A stretch of 64,000 bases of DNA, taken from positions 1-64,000 of the forward strand of contig JAHQIW010000425.1 of assembly GCA_019055375.1 (NCBI GenBank), given 5' to 3'. Source of the DNA: Parelaphostrongylus tenuis. Its lineage: Eukaryota; Nematoda; Chromadorea; Rhabditida; Metastrongylidae. The notes below the pieces were generated by a model. The model saw only the letters and a program-made list of their open reading frames with translations. It ran no database searches and had not been told where the DNA came from. Made by a program: the position numbers and the translations under genes. The first letter of the stretch is position 1. Each line of letters starts with the position of its first letter. This document shows positions 36,142 through 47,113 of the stretch, one piece after another.

Positions 36142-37098
36142 ATGAATTTCATTGGGGTGGCCGTCACTGCGAAGCTGCTGGTCGCTAAGGCATCATCAAA
36201 AATTCGAAAAAACGAAGCAAAAAGCGCCGAAAGAGCAGAATTGGAATTCAATTTGGCAAGAACGTATCCGTTTTCTTGGCTTTCAACGCAATCATCAGAT
36301 TGCACAATTCTCTGGGAAGTGATATCGCCTTAACAGATCGGTTTTGCGTCAGAATTCCGCATCAACGGACACACAAAGCCCTTAATCAACTAGGCATTCG
36401 AGCGGAAAATGGCTAAAAGAGAGGAAAGAAGTTTTTCCCAAACGCACTCGTTTTTTGGATTTTATTTATTGGCCAAGATTTGTAGGAGAATATAAGCGCG
36501 CAATTGAGGCATCAGCTTTAGCACTTGTGTAAGAGTTAAGAAAGGTGGAATCCACTTGCTACAATGAGTGTAGATACGACTGGAAGGTTTGAATGGTTTT
36601 CGATGGCATTAAAATGATAAGGGAATGCAGAGCTCATTCAAATAGACGGTTTTCAAGACCTGAAAAAGGTAACGACCATATTATTTAGCAATAAGATTGA
36701 GATATTTCAGTCAGATGTAATGAGATGTCACATTTGTGCTAGATTTACAACCCCGTTGGATTCACTCAAAACGAGTTCACTTTGAACGATGACGTTAAAA
36801 TCAATGAAGAGGTAAGAGCTAAACTGTCGTTCAAGCGATTATACTGCTTACTGATCGATCCTGAAATTGCCTGTGTAATTTTCTCAAATAGCAGAAGGGT
36901 AGTGTTCTGGGATGGATTGGTCAAGCTTCAATTCAAAAGGTGAGCTGGACTGCACTGTGCAGTCAGGAAGCACTGAGGTTCGCAATCAAATTTCACTCAA
37001 ATGAAAATTCATCTCGCCTTTTCCTACAGCTAATGTTTAACAAAAGTTCAGCTCTCACAAGAACGATCTTAAATCTCAATGCAGCAAAACTCGTATGA
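36142..37098 (+). CDS. Unidentified seven-exon gene with a 13-nt microexon
   Basis: All exon phases agree. Exons are 36142-36263, 36394-36526, 36574-36586, 36631-36668, 36743-36811, 36895-36939 and 37030-37098, giving 162 residues. Exon 1 is basic and helical (AKASSKIRKNEAKSAERAEL). Exon 2 holds KRTRFLDFIYWPRFVGEYKR. Later exons read ELIQIDGFQDLKK, YNPVGFTQNEFTLNDDVKI, GSVLGWIGQASIQK and LMFNKSSALTRTILNLN, with stop TGA at 37096. Introns are 44-130 nt. Exon 3 encodes only IRLE and is the weakest call, but it restores the frame exactly and leaves flanking introns of 47 and 44 nt. No signal peptide or membrane segment is obvious. I do not recognise the family. It is head-to-head with the gene at 34441-35660. 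Confidence 0.65.
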
Positions 37099-37109
37099 CT
37101 CTTAGTTCC

Positions 37110-39120
37110 ATCTTTTCCTTGATAATTTCCATTTCCACCAAGGTATGACATAATCGTAGGTCATGCGCCTAAAGGAATATAAATGAGGCAATCATAGCCA
37201 ATCTGTTCTCGTTATTCCTGGAATCTCGAGAATAAAAACAAGCACAGAACATCAGACGTTGAGAAATTTCTTAGTGACATATTTGACTCCATTCGCCAAC
37301 GTGATTGAATGTATATATATAGCCTATTCAACGACTTTCGTATGTCTTGTCATCCCACAAAACTTTGGAAAATTCGGATTCAGTTATGCACTATTCTGGA
37401 AAAAAAATTTCATTTTCTTATAGCTTGACAGAAGACCGTTTCTGAAATAATCAATTGCACTTCAAAGAGAAGCTTTCCATTAGAGGAATCTGAGACTTAA
37501 AGCAAGATGTATCGATAGCCACATATAGATGAGAAGAGCTTAAAGAAAACAAACGATAAACGAAAAACGAATATAACCACAAAATGAAATCCTTCTAGAT
37601 GCGAACATTGGTAGGACGTTCACCCAGGCAAAAGGACGAGAACTCCTCGCTGACGGCAATCATGCGCATGTATATGGAAACGATTTCCGGATCATGGAAA
37701 ATGCTTCTTAGACGTCAAAATGCTTGAAGAAGACCATCACCACTGCTGATGATTGCCCAGTATAGGAAAAAATGGGAAATATGTAAGGTTTACACTACTC
37801 GTGATGACAGCTCGTCTAACCATTTTAATTTTCAATCTTCTTGCAATCAGGCACTTTTATTCACTGCCTGCTCTTTTTTCATGGCAGGGTACGATGTGAA
37901 ATGCAACCATGAGAAAACTGCGATTCAAGTAAAACATAGAACCTGCTGTGGAGGGGAACCGAACCCATGGTAACTCCTCGCAAGAGCTCGCATATTACGC
38001 TTTGCGCGATCGAGGCTCAGGTTCTGCATGCAACCAGTAGTGTTGAGACATAGCTGAGAAATAGAGAGGGCAAAGGCTTAGACGACGAAATTCATTTACT
38101 AGTAAACAATCAGCCTATGCACTGCAGAAGATCGGATTAGCAACGCGAAGAAGTTACGCGTGATTGTATACAACGTCACATTGTCGAAAAGATCACGAAA
38201 ACATAATTCCTCCGAACTTAGCTGTTCTTCGTTTGAGCGCCAGCTCAATCGCTGTATGAGCCAAATATACATTCAATTAGTTCTATGATCATGAGATTGA
38301 AGTCGAGTGTATAACGTTTTATTCAAGGGAGTAGTCAATGCCAAAGTTATGCGCTTTGCCACTTACACTATAAGTTAGTGTGTTTTTCAAAGACAATTAC
38401 AAACCTATCAAGAAGACGTTCATTCCAAAATGATTAACATTCTGAAAGAGTCTGGCGTCCTTAGATCTTTTTTCTATCAGCGACATCTAGTAAGTACAAG
38501 CTAGATCTTCACGCTACACCTAGCCTGGAAGTGCTTAGCCAAAATCAAGAAATAAATTAAAGAATTATATCATAGGTATCTCAAGAACTTCTGCTTTCCT
38601 TATTTATTTTATAGATTATTACTTATTCCACTCTATATCAATTTTTTGTATACAATACTGCGGCGATTGTAAGCGTCGCTTGTATAACTAGTATTTCAGT
38701 CTGGCGTATATATACAGCTATAAATTCTAACATAAGAAACACGAGTCTTTAAATAGATTTTCAGCAAAGGAACTTCGCTCAGTTATCGAAAACGGAGGTT
38801 TACAAGCTCAGAGCTCTCGTTTGCGTCGTCATTAATTCCTGTCGGGACATCTTCAATCCTTTTGGAGTAGTGCGCCGCTGTTATTGAGGCCACTTTCCTA
38901 TTTCACTGCTCTATTGCTTTTCCTATCGATTAATTATTTTTATAACTCGTCTTCACATATCGTATCGATCCTGGCACTTTTCCTCTTCTCATCGCCTTAC
39001 AGTTATCATCAATCAAGGTAGACAATATAAATTCGGCTGCTGCATGAGAATCTCTTATGTTCCCCTTATATTGTTCAATACTGAGCGAGAACGATTTTCC
39101 AAACCCCAAGTAATCCTTCC
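37110..39120. other. No supported gene
   Basis: Apart from the tRNA-like repeat at about 37940-38040, I find no coding or RNA feature. Intergenic AT-rich sequence with overlapping short ORFs. Confidence 0.45.
37940..38040 (-). repeat. tRNA-like repeat of uncertain family
   Basis: On the - strand the ends AACCTGA and GCAGGTT can pair as an acceptor stem, with a good B box (GGGTTCGGTTCCC) and an A-box-like TCGCGCAAAGCG. The inner arms do not fold well. Probably a SINE copy rather than a functional tRNA. Confidence 0.45.
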
Positions 39121-39129
39121 GAGGCGATT

Positions 39130-41200
39130 TCAGGTGCTCATCACAGGCGGCTTTGGGCCTATATAATCACCTGTATCACCTGTCGTCCCGTTGATCGTCG
39201 AGTGACTCGAGCGGGTACCAGCAACTCTTCCATTTTTCCCTATCGCGTGCAAGAGTAGCCCAGTAGGTCCTCCTCGCTCTAGGAATTCGCTGAGCATCAT
39301 ATCTTTCTTCTACAGCTTCGTGAAGAAATCAAACCATCGGGTCGGTGGCCTTCCTTTAGAGCGCTTGACATCCCGAGGAATTGCAGTCGATAACGGCTCT
39401 CGTCCATCGGTTGTCGTTGAAGCGCATCACGTGTCGGGCCCACCCTATTTTTGATATCCTGGCGTGTAGAACGGCGTCTTTGATTTTCGATCGTTGACGT
39501 AGGTCGGAACTTCGGATCCTTTCTCTCGTTTGCGAGATACGGGATACTCCTAGCATCGACCTTTCGACTGCGCGCTCGATAACTCCAAATGATTTTTCAT
39601 CCTGCTTAAGTAGCGATCAGGTTTCTGCTGCATACGTTAGGGCAGCGAAAATCGTCGAGTCAAAAAGGTGGGCACGGAGTCGGATATTCTTTGTCCTTTT
39701 CACTACATCTTCGATGCTCTTAACGTTCCCAAGCCGCTCGTTTCCTCCTGCTCAACTCTGGAGCTAGGTCGTTCATCATGTTGATTTCACGACCTAGATA
39801 GACGTAACTGGAGCATTCGGAAATTGTCGTTCCGTTGAGCGTGAATGGGGCATTAGAAACCCATCCGTTCGTCATGAACATCGTTTTCGTTAGATTTAGT
39901 TGAAGACCAATCTTTCCACAGGCGTTATCGAAATCGGTCAACATTCTTTCCGCTTGACTGATGTTTGGTGTTATGAGAACGATATCGTCAGCAAAGCGAA
40001 GATGGTTTAATTGTCGACCGTCAATTTTCACTCCCATATCGTCTCATTCTAATGTTCGCATGACGTTTTGTAGGGTGGCAGTGAATAGTTTTGGCGAAAT
40101 TGTATCGCCTTGTCGAACCCCTCTTCTTACGTTCATACGTCAATGATGATATTGTTGTAGAATGGAGATATTTTAGTCGTGAAATCTTTATAAAGCTCAC
40201 GAAGGATCATTATGTACCGAGTAGGGACGCCCTGGTTATCCAGAGCCTCTATAACCGCTTCTGTTTCCACTGAATCAAAGGCTTTCTTCAGATCGATAAA
40301 AGTGAGACAGAGTGGTTGTTTGTACTCTCGTCGAAACTTCAATGAGTCTTGTGATCGTGTGGATGTGGTCTATGGTACTAAATCCTTTTCGGAACCCTGC
40401 TTGTTCGCATGGCTGTCCTTCGTCCAGTGTTCTGTCAATCCTGTTTAGGATGACTCGAGTAAAGAGTTTATAGACAACGGACAGCAAGCAGATTGGGCGA
40501 TAATTGCCTATGTCGTGAAGGTCTCCCTTTTTGAACAACAATACGGTCTTGCTGGTTTTCCATTGAATAGGGACCTTGCATTCTGACAGGTAGCGAGTGA
40601 AGAGCCGAGCCAGGGTGTTGATGAGAACTGGCGGCAGGTTCTTCAGGTGTTCTGGTCTAATCCTGTCTGGACCGGGTGTTGTTCTATTCTTCACCGACGA
40701 TATAGCATGTCGGATTTCGGAAGAGAAGGACCGGTGGAACGACCTGTTCATCCTCTTTCAATTTATATGACGGTAAGAGGACATGGCTAGCGAAGTGATC
40801 CGAGTAGTATTGGTGGATGACTTTCTCCATAGCCCTTCTGGAAGCTGTAAGTGTCCCGTCAGGCTATCGGAGTGCAATCATCTTGGTCTTATAAATGGCG
40901 AAGCCTCACTGGGCTTTGCGAATGCTCTTTCCAGCTTCTGCAGCTTGTGCCATAACTGCTGCTCGTCTCTCTTTGAGGTCTTCATTGATCCTTCTCTTCA
41001 GCGTTTCTCAAGTTCGGGCGTAAGGTTTCGGTTGCCTGTAGCTCGTATATTCAGCGTTGACGTATATTCGGGCCTATATAGACTGAAGGAAAAAGTTCCA
41101 GTGTTGTGACCTGGATTTTCACACGAACATAACGATTCGTGTGTCACCGCGAATTCGATGATACGTTGGGCGATCGCTGTTCGAATACTATGCAAAAGCT
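39130..41200 (-). pseudogene. RTE-class non-LTR retrotransposon, 5'-truncated and frameshifted
   Basis: The reverse-strand protein runs from a basic linker (DLKERRAAVMAQAAEAGKSI, near 40930-40990) through the reverse transcriptase. Segments include RTTPGPDRIRPEHLKNLPP, KTVLLFKKGDLHDIGNYRPI, EQAGFRKGFSTIDHI and LCLTFIDLKKAFDSVE with the first catalytic aspartate (40310-40250). LRFADDIVLITP carries the FADD box with the catalytic pair (about 39995-40010), then YVYLGREINMMNDLAPEL and KIGWARHVMRFNDNRWTRAV. The apurinic endonuclease domain expected upstream is absent, so the copy is truncated at about 41200. At least three frameshifts (near 40340, 40140-40040 and 39720) and stops make it inactive. 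The 3' end carries the short UTR near 39180 with CACCTGTCGTCCCGTTGATC. The family is the one abundant in strongylid nematodes. Confidence 0.9.
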
Positions 41201-41204
41201 ATGT

Positions 41205-43650
41205 GAGCTGTATAACAGATTAGTAAGAGTAACAGTAATAGTAGTAATGATGCAAACTTCTTTCGCAGCTGGTCAGCATTTGTCACCTGCCTCCATTCGC
41301 TAAATCTTAACATAATGCTCAGTTCAAAACTATCAAGATTTTAACGAATTTTGGCTTCATCAAAAACATCAAGGGCGATGTAATAATCCGAAGTCCTATA
41401 CGCTATCTATTTCTAATCCTTAGCCAAAACGCCGGGCTGAACTTTGATCTTTGCGCTGTTTTTCTAGGGAGCGAAATTACTTTCAGGTCTACATAGAATT
41501 ATAATAAGGGCGCCTCTCTTCACCAACAAACCGATCAGAAGGTTCACATAGAATTACAATAAGGCACCCGCTTTCATCAAGAAATGGAATCTAGAGACAT
41601 CAAGGCAGGTCATCTGTTACTACGATGCATTGCTCCTATCCATTCCTTTATCTTTGAGTCTGGCAATCAAATTCAAAATGAATTATGAGGTTTCTGATCT
41701 TATTTGTCAATTTCTAGTGATAGGATTGTAATACTGGCCTTGCCATTTTCATCGTCAAGATTAAATGTGGCATTTGTACCTAGGGAGTTAATACTTTATC
41801 TATGTCTGAAGTTCTCTCAAACCTTTATCTGATCATTCACACTAATTCTAGAGATTTCAAGCATATTGCAGCCAAACAAATACCTTCCTCCTCTACAAAC
41901 ACCACTCAGTGGTCCTGATCATCATATTGGAATTAATAGATGAGTCAAATTGGATTTCGTTATTAGTAGCACTGTCGTTTATTGCGGTGACGTCTCCTAT
42001 GGGACTAACCCAGATCTCCACAACTCTGTGATCGTTGAATATCTCTTAGATGGACTGAGAAAGAACGAGACATTGAAGCATTAGCCAATAAACACGGTTA
42101 TCATCCGCTCGGAGGTTGAGAAATATTGCAGAGTATTTTAGATGAATATTTCTATTTAAGCAAATTTCATGTACAATCTACAGAAATTTCATTATACAAT
42201 TCCTCCAACATTGTTATGATGTTCAGATTATGTCGATGAATGTTGAGTGATATGCGAAATTTCATCAGACGGAAGTTCAGTCTGTGTTTCACATGTACGG
42301 GAATCGTATGCTACCAAAGCCACCGCTTTGCTACTACTCTTTCTTCGAAAAAACTACCAAAGCTGTCAGCAACCGATTGCTAATGGATTTGGTCTGGCAT
42401 GCACGTGATTGCACTGAGCCCAGCCATATAACCATAGCATCAAATTAGTGCGCACTAACATCAGTTGTGCAGACTATATTATACACCCCTTGAAAGACTA
42501 CGAAGGTCATTTCAGCTCTCAAATTTTCATACGTCTTTTCTCACTTAACAAATACTTTATTGGAAATTCAAGCGATCATTGGAAAACTTGAAACTCGTGA
42601 TTTTGATACTTAGCTTGGTTTTCAAAAAGGCCTTCGTATCTTGCTGTTGAAGAAAAGATAAAGATATGGTCCACACTCGGTTGCCTTATTTGCTAAGTGA
42701 AAGTCTGTGGATCGCTTATTATTGGGCTGCACTAAACTCATTTGATAGCCTAAATTTTGACAAATTTGGAGCTCAAACTGGTTCTCAGATAGGTTTTCAC
42801 AACGCACTGTGAAAGCGAAAAGAGAATTAGGTTTCACATCCGAAGTTTTCTCTGCACATAGGAGGTATATATGTATAGAAAGCTCACAAATTTGTAGAGA
42901 AAATCATGTTCTATCAGATCAGTGTAAAGAACCTCAAGTATTTCCCGAAGCAAAGAAGATGTCTCTGTTGAAGAACGAAATTCGCGAGCCACTGGCGATA
43001 TAGACTATGCCTTCGTCCGAAAAAGATTATGTGCCAAAAGGGTGTAACCTTCTTGAGGATGCTGTGGTTCATGAAAAATAAAAAACCGAGAAATATTCTT
43101 GAAACGGAGGAAGAAATTCCTTTCTGGGAGAAGTGGCAGACGGAAGCACTGCTTGTAGCGCGATTTAAAGTCGACATACGAATTTCAATTTGGCATCCGA
43201 TGTATCTTTTATTTCCTTGAATTGCATTAGGCTGGTAAGAAATTTTTAGCACCTTTTCCGTTTTTGTTGGTCATTCCTCATCCGTTTGATTTCTTATTTT
43301 TATTATTGTTCAAAATAGCTTCTTGCGGTTAATTTGATGTAGAACACGTGCAAATTTGTTCCGAGATAGAGTTGAGCAAACAACGATCGTTGGTGATACA
43401 CGAGGGGACGACGGTGAAGTCTCAATTGCATTCTAAATAGCTTGCTGGCCAATTTGTTGAGGCGGCCAGCTTCTTGTTGTGTGTCGAATTTCCAATTCCA
43501 GCTTTGACGATCAAAAACTGCAGTTCTCTCAATTGTTTCGTCACCCTAAGCCTCGTTAATCCGGCGGAAAGTCTCAGCAGCACTTGGACACAAACGATAC
43601 TTGTATGGCACCAACAATCGTTTTTGCTCTCAAAGCAATTCCATCTTAAA
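41205..43650. other. No supported gene
   Basis: A two-unit duplication lies at 41485-41585 (CACATAGAATTACAATAAGG-type units about 55 bp apart). Overlapping open frames at 42622-43252 on both strands lack splice context and motifs; one + frame reads ILETEEEIPFWEKWQTEALL and may be a decayed exon. Fold-back family motif near 42728. Confidence 0.4.
41485..41585. repeat. Two-copy tandem duplication, about 55-bp period
   Basis: Unit 1 starts AGGTCTACATAGAATTATAA at 41485 and unit 2 starts AGGTTCACATAGAATTACAA at 41540. Both continue with a CGCC or CACCC then CTTTCATC-like end. Confidence 0.75.
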
Positions 43651-43659
43651 ACAAATGTG

Positions 43660-43905
43660 TAAGTGTTATATCAACATCATCATCATAATCACCAATAATA
43701 CGCAGAAATTTGCTGGGCAAAGATTAGTAACCTTCCGCACGAAAACAATGAATCCAGCGATTAAAGAAGTCGATAAAATCATCTCTTGGAGCACTGCACG
43801 CGTAATCATCTGCGAAAGTCTTTTGCTGTGACCGTATAGGCAGAAGTTCTTCAAGTCAATCGCCATTGGAGATGAGTCTTGGGTCTATTACAATGTTTGA
43901 GATGA
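43660..43905. pseudogene. Two opposed mariner transposase fragments
   Basis: On the - strand (about 43840-43660) the C-terminal part reads DDFIDFFNRWIHCFRAEGY then SLPSKFLRIIGDYDDD, the same subfamily as the 10.4-kb relic. On the + strand (about 43850-43904) the segment around the first catalytic aspartate reads SIAIGDESWVYYN. The two lie in opposite orientation next to each other, so they come from separate insertions or a rearrangement. Confidence 0.6.
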
Positions 43906-43907
43906 TA

Positions 43908-44299
43908 GATTGGGTAAAAAGTTCTGAGAAAATGCTTAACTTTTTTGGGTGCCGGCTTGTGTTTTTAGGCTCATTTGAAAGGCCGTCTTCCCCGTGCTGA
44001 TTGTTATACAATTTATCTACTTACTTCAAGACGGAGTTAGCGAGCGAGTAAATCAGGTTGTTGATGATGCACAAATGGCTGTTGGGCTTGAATGCAACGG
44101 TGGCAAGTGAACACATCACTCTAGTTTGAAACGAAGACACAGTCTGCAAACGTACGGCGTTTAGTAGTGAAGTAAAAGTAGTAAAAGTAAAAAAGTAGCA
44201 AAAGCAAAAGTTTGACTGATAGTTTTGTCTTTGTCGGGTGTAATAGGTGCATGAAAAATTGTTTAACAAGCATTTTCTCAGAACTTTCTCCCGTCCTCT
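43908..44299 (+). mobile_element. Internally deleted mariner (MITE-like)
   Basis: The left terminal segment GATTGGGTAAAAAGTTCTGA and the right terminal segment (reverse complement GGAGAAAGTTCTGAGAAAAT) form inverted repeats, each bordered by TA, the mariner target. Inside, the + strand encodes only an N-terminal remnant (VNQVVDDAQMAVGLNATVAS) and the end of the reading frame; the catalytic core is missing. The element matches the one at 56330-56885, which is in the opposite orientation. Confidence 0.75.
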
Positions 44300-44304
44300 T
44301 ATCT

Positions 44305-44470
44305 GAGATAACTGAGTGGTGAGCAAAAATTCGACCTCAGACGAGAGTTAAACCCGATTTTCACCTATGCCGAGGCGCGTGCTCCCACTACACTAACGAG
44401 GCCACCTTGTTTACCCATCACTCGTTCTTCAATCGGGTTAGCAATATCGCTCTATAAACCCAGTTGAGCT
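44305..44470 (-). repeat. SINE family B copy, inverted partner
   Basis: On the - strand the A box (GTAGTGGGAGCACGC) and a B box (GGGTTTAACTCTC) occupy 44330-44405, followed on the 5' side by the leader sequence with CAGCTCAACTGGG. It lies tail-to-tail with a deleted mariner and head-to-head with the next family B copy. Confidence 0.65.
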
Positions 44471-44499
44471 GACAGCCATAGTTTATAAATCCAAGATTG

Positions 44500-44745
44500 A
44501 CTGTTTTTTTCGCAGTGTTATCATATTTGACGTTTCTCGACCAAACCACCTTAAGATTGGTGGCTGACAGCTACGATACAGAGATATTGAAGAATGTGTG
44601 GTGGGTCAGCGATGGCCCCGGTGGTGCAGTGGTCACAGCGCCCTCGGAATGGGTGAAATGCGGGTTCAACTCCCGTCTGAGGTCTACTTTTTGCTTACCA
44701 CTCAGTTCTCTTAGGTATATTCGAATCATCATAATACAGCGGAAA
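44500..44745 (+). repeat. SINE family B, full-length copy
   Basis: Leader (ATTGGTGGCTGACAGCTACG, then GATATTGAAGAATGTGTGG), core at about 44614-44684 (GCCCCGGTGGTGCAGTGGTC, T stem GCGGG with CCCGT around TTCAACT), and tail (TACCACTCAGTTCTCTTAGG, then ATCATCATAATAC). The T arm is perfectly paired; the anticodon arm CGCCC with GGGTG holds a loop with C at position 33, so it is not a working tRNA. Confidence 0.75.
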
Positions 44746-45039
44746 GAACAACAAGAATGAGTATTTCCCGGATGTTCTTGTACTACAAGAAACTCAATGA
44801 TGTGTCGATGGCAAATGTGCTAGATATCGTGATAACGAAAGGACTACTCAAGATAACGGACCATACAGTGTCGTCTACAGGACGTTGATCGCTATCTTTG
44901 TAATCCATTTCGTTATAGCTCTTATTGTTCACAAGCGTAACCTAAATCCACATGTACTGCACCAACTAGATAATTTTATTCGGGAAACTTACTAAGAAAG
45001 TTCTGGGCATTTTATTAAGCATGAGATAACTCCTATGCA

Positions 45040-45500
45040 TATCATGGAAACACTACAGTTTCCTACGCGGGATTTTCCTACTGAAGGAGGCCTAGATCAC
45101 TTGTTACAAGCCTCCGCCATGTCCAACGATACAATCAAAATTCGCGGTTTATTGCGTCTTCATTGGAGAAAGGATCTTTCGCAATGGGCTGCACTCGATT
45201 AAATCAACGAAATTGAAGGGGAAGGCACCACAAGCAAATCTGGTGCTGGACGCTGGTTTTAGCGTTTATCAATGGCGGAGATCTTGACCTCGAAGAGACA
45301 AGCCTCGTTCAGGATGTCCGATTTGAATCGTTCAGTGAAGTTGAAGAAGCATGTCAACACCTCTTTGATTCAAAGTTTAAGGCCGATGGCACATCACCCA
45401 GATCCAAAACTTGGCGGATCGCTGGCATAAAGTCGTAGAAAACGATGGCCTTTACTTCAAAGAATAGTTTTCATTGTCTTTTTGGAGTTCATGCATAAAT
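45040..45500 (+). pseudogene. Internally deleted mariner transposase gene
   Basis: The N-terminal HTH domain is readable (TIKIRGLLRLHWRKDLSQWA, then INEIEGEGTTSKS and NGGDLDLEE, with one frameshift). It runs directly into the C-terminal end (FSEVEEACQHLFDSK, then LADRWHKVVENDGLYFKE and a stop near 45467). All three catalytic regions are missing, an internal deletion of several hundred bases compared with a normal mariner of about 345 residues. Confidence 0.75.
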
Positions 45501-45649
45501 TTTCAATTTTTTACAAGTGCCCGAAACTTTCTTTCTAACCTAATACTTTGAGAAGTGACTATTAAAAAAAATAAAATAAAAAATAGATGAAAAGTGTATT
45601 CAAGACAATAACTCACTATTTTTTTCTATTCCTAAGACTATTACAATAA

Positions 45650-45870
45650 ATGGGGAGGGGTAGCGCAAAGGCTAATGAAGCAATGCATGAGGAAACAAGA
45701 TGATAAGCAAGGCGCTAGGTCGATCCGTTTCCACCCATTACTCTCTTGTTATCAATCAGTTGAACGTCCAGGAACGCCTATTAAGTGCAACGGAAATTTA
45801 CAACGCACAAGACACTCTTCTTTCCTGTCATGTATCTGCTCTCCTTCAGATCTTTTTTCCTTCTAACTGA
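45650..45870 (+). repeat. tRNA-like repeat of uncertain family
   Basis: A box GTAGCGCAAAGGCTAATG at 45660 and a B-box-like AGGTCGATCCG at 45718 are about 50 bp apart. The inner part does not fold as a tRNA. Probably a decayed SINE. Confidence 0.4.
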
Positions 45871-46204
45871 TTTTTTAACACTTGAATTTCCAGAAGTTTC
45901 CAGTCACGAGTTTCAAAAGTTCCCAGATGTACATGGTTTTTGATTTTTCTAGAATTCATTCCGTTTCTTCTCCTTAACAATCAATTTCAATCAATTGACG
46001 ATACAAGGCCAATCTTAGACCTCTAGATCTTTTTTGAGTTTGAAGCCATCATCACATTGATCCTATGCTTTGGACTTGTATATCTCGTCGACCGCTCTTT
46101 GTCTCTCACTTCTGTGTGTTCCATAGAAAATTTACCAAATCTTAATAAACAGTAAGTATTTCATCGGAATGCTAGGCATTGCAAAAAAATACTTCCTCTG
46201 AAGA

Positions 46205-46745
46205 TCTTCAGGAGTTTGATTCTACACCTCTCATGACAATACTACAATGTCATATATCCTAGGATACTAAGTGATATCCAAAACTTGTGATCCCAGCCGA
46301 GACGTGAACCCGGGTGTCACCCATACCGATGGCGCGCGCTACCACTACCCCATCGAGATCTCTTGCCACCACGTATTCTTCTGTGTGGATGAAGGAATTT
46401 GATTTTCCACCTCTCATAGCAATATACGATGTCATAATGACGTATCCAAAACTGATAAGTGATATGCAAGTTCTCCGACCCCAGGCGGAACTTGAACCCG
46501 GGTATCATCCATATCTATGGCGCGCGCTACCACTACACCATCGAGATTACCACCTTTATACCACGTATTCCTCTATGTAGATGAAGAAATCTGATTTTGC
46601 AGCACTCATAGCTTGGTACGATGTCATAATAATGTGTCCAAGAATATTGAGCGATATGCAAAATTCCCGGTCCCGGCGGGACTTGAACCAGGGTTTCACT
46701 CATACCGATGGCGCGCGCTACCACTACACCACGAGAGGCCACAGT
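46205..46745 (-). repeat. Tandem array of three tRNA-like units, 190-bp period
   Basis: Units begin at about 46269, 46457 and 46649 (each AGTGATAT or AGCGATAT, then GCAA or CCAAA), so the period is 188-192 bp; a partial unit precedes at 46205. Each unit has a reverse-strand tRNA-like core (46291-46360, 46478-46548, 46666-46740) with A box TGGTGTAGTGGTAGCGCG and B boxes such as GGGTTCAAGTTCC. Between cores a shared spacer includes CCACGTATTCnTCTnTGT and GATGTCATAAT. Cores resemble family B heads, but the spacer differs. The acceptor stems do not pair, so they are not tRNA genes. The array lies 370 bp upstream of the pyridoxal kinase start. Confidence 0.8.
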
Positions 46746-47113
46746 CGAGCTATCCCTCTTTCTTCGATATGGATGCAACGCGGATCTAAGTCCGCCCGAG
46801 TTCAACGGCTCCGCATACCACTGAGTATCCCTGGATACTTCCTTATTTTCCAGTTGGCAAAAACAGCTGTAAAGTGTTCTGTTTCTTCTTCTCCTTCCTC
46901 AGTCTGTAATTTTGCGTATAACATTGTTTCCAAAGTACAAATTTTTTGTATTTTACGCATTTTTGCACATGTCGTACCTTGATTCTTATTTATTAAGGCG
47001 AGCGTCTTCCTATTGGCTCCTTGGTTTTACGTTGCCGCTGCGATTTTCATCGGTTTTCTATTTTTAGAATTTTCGCTTCTCTTTCTAAATCATCTCTTTA
47101 TCGAGCGTTGACG

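Noticed and set aside
42914..43252. A 112-codon - strand ORF as a gene
   Set aside because: The opposite strand is equally open and neither frame has a recognisable family, donor or acceptor sites; not enough support.
46291..46740. A cluster of three tRNA genes
   Set aside because: A and B boxes are present, but acceptor stems do not pair and the units are a 190-bp tandem repeat.
46205..46745. CRISPR-like array
   Set aside because: The repeated unit is 190 bp, contains pol III boxes and the whole unit is repeated including the spacer; the genome is eukaryotic.
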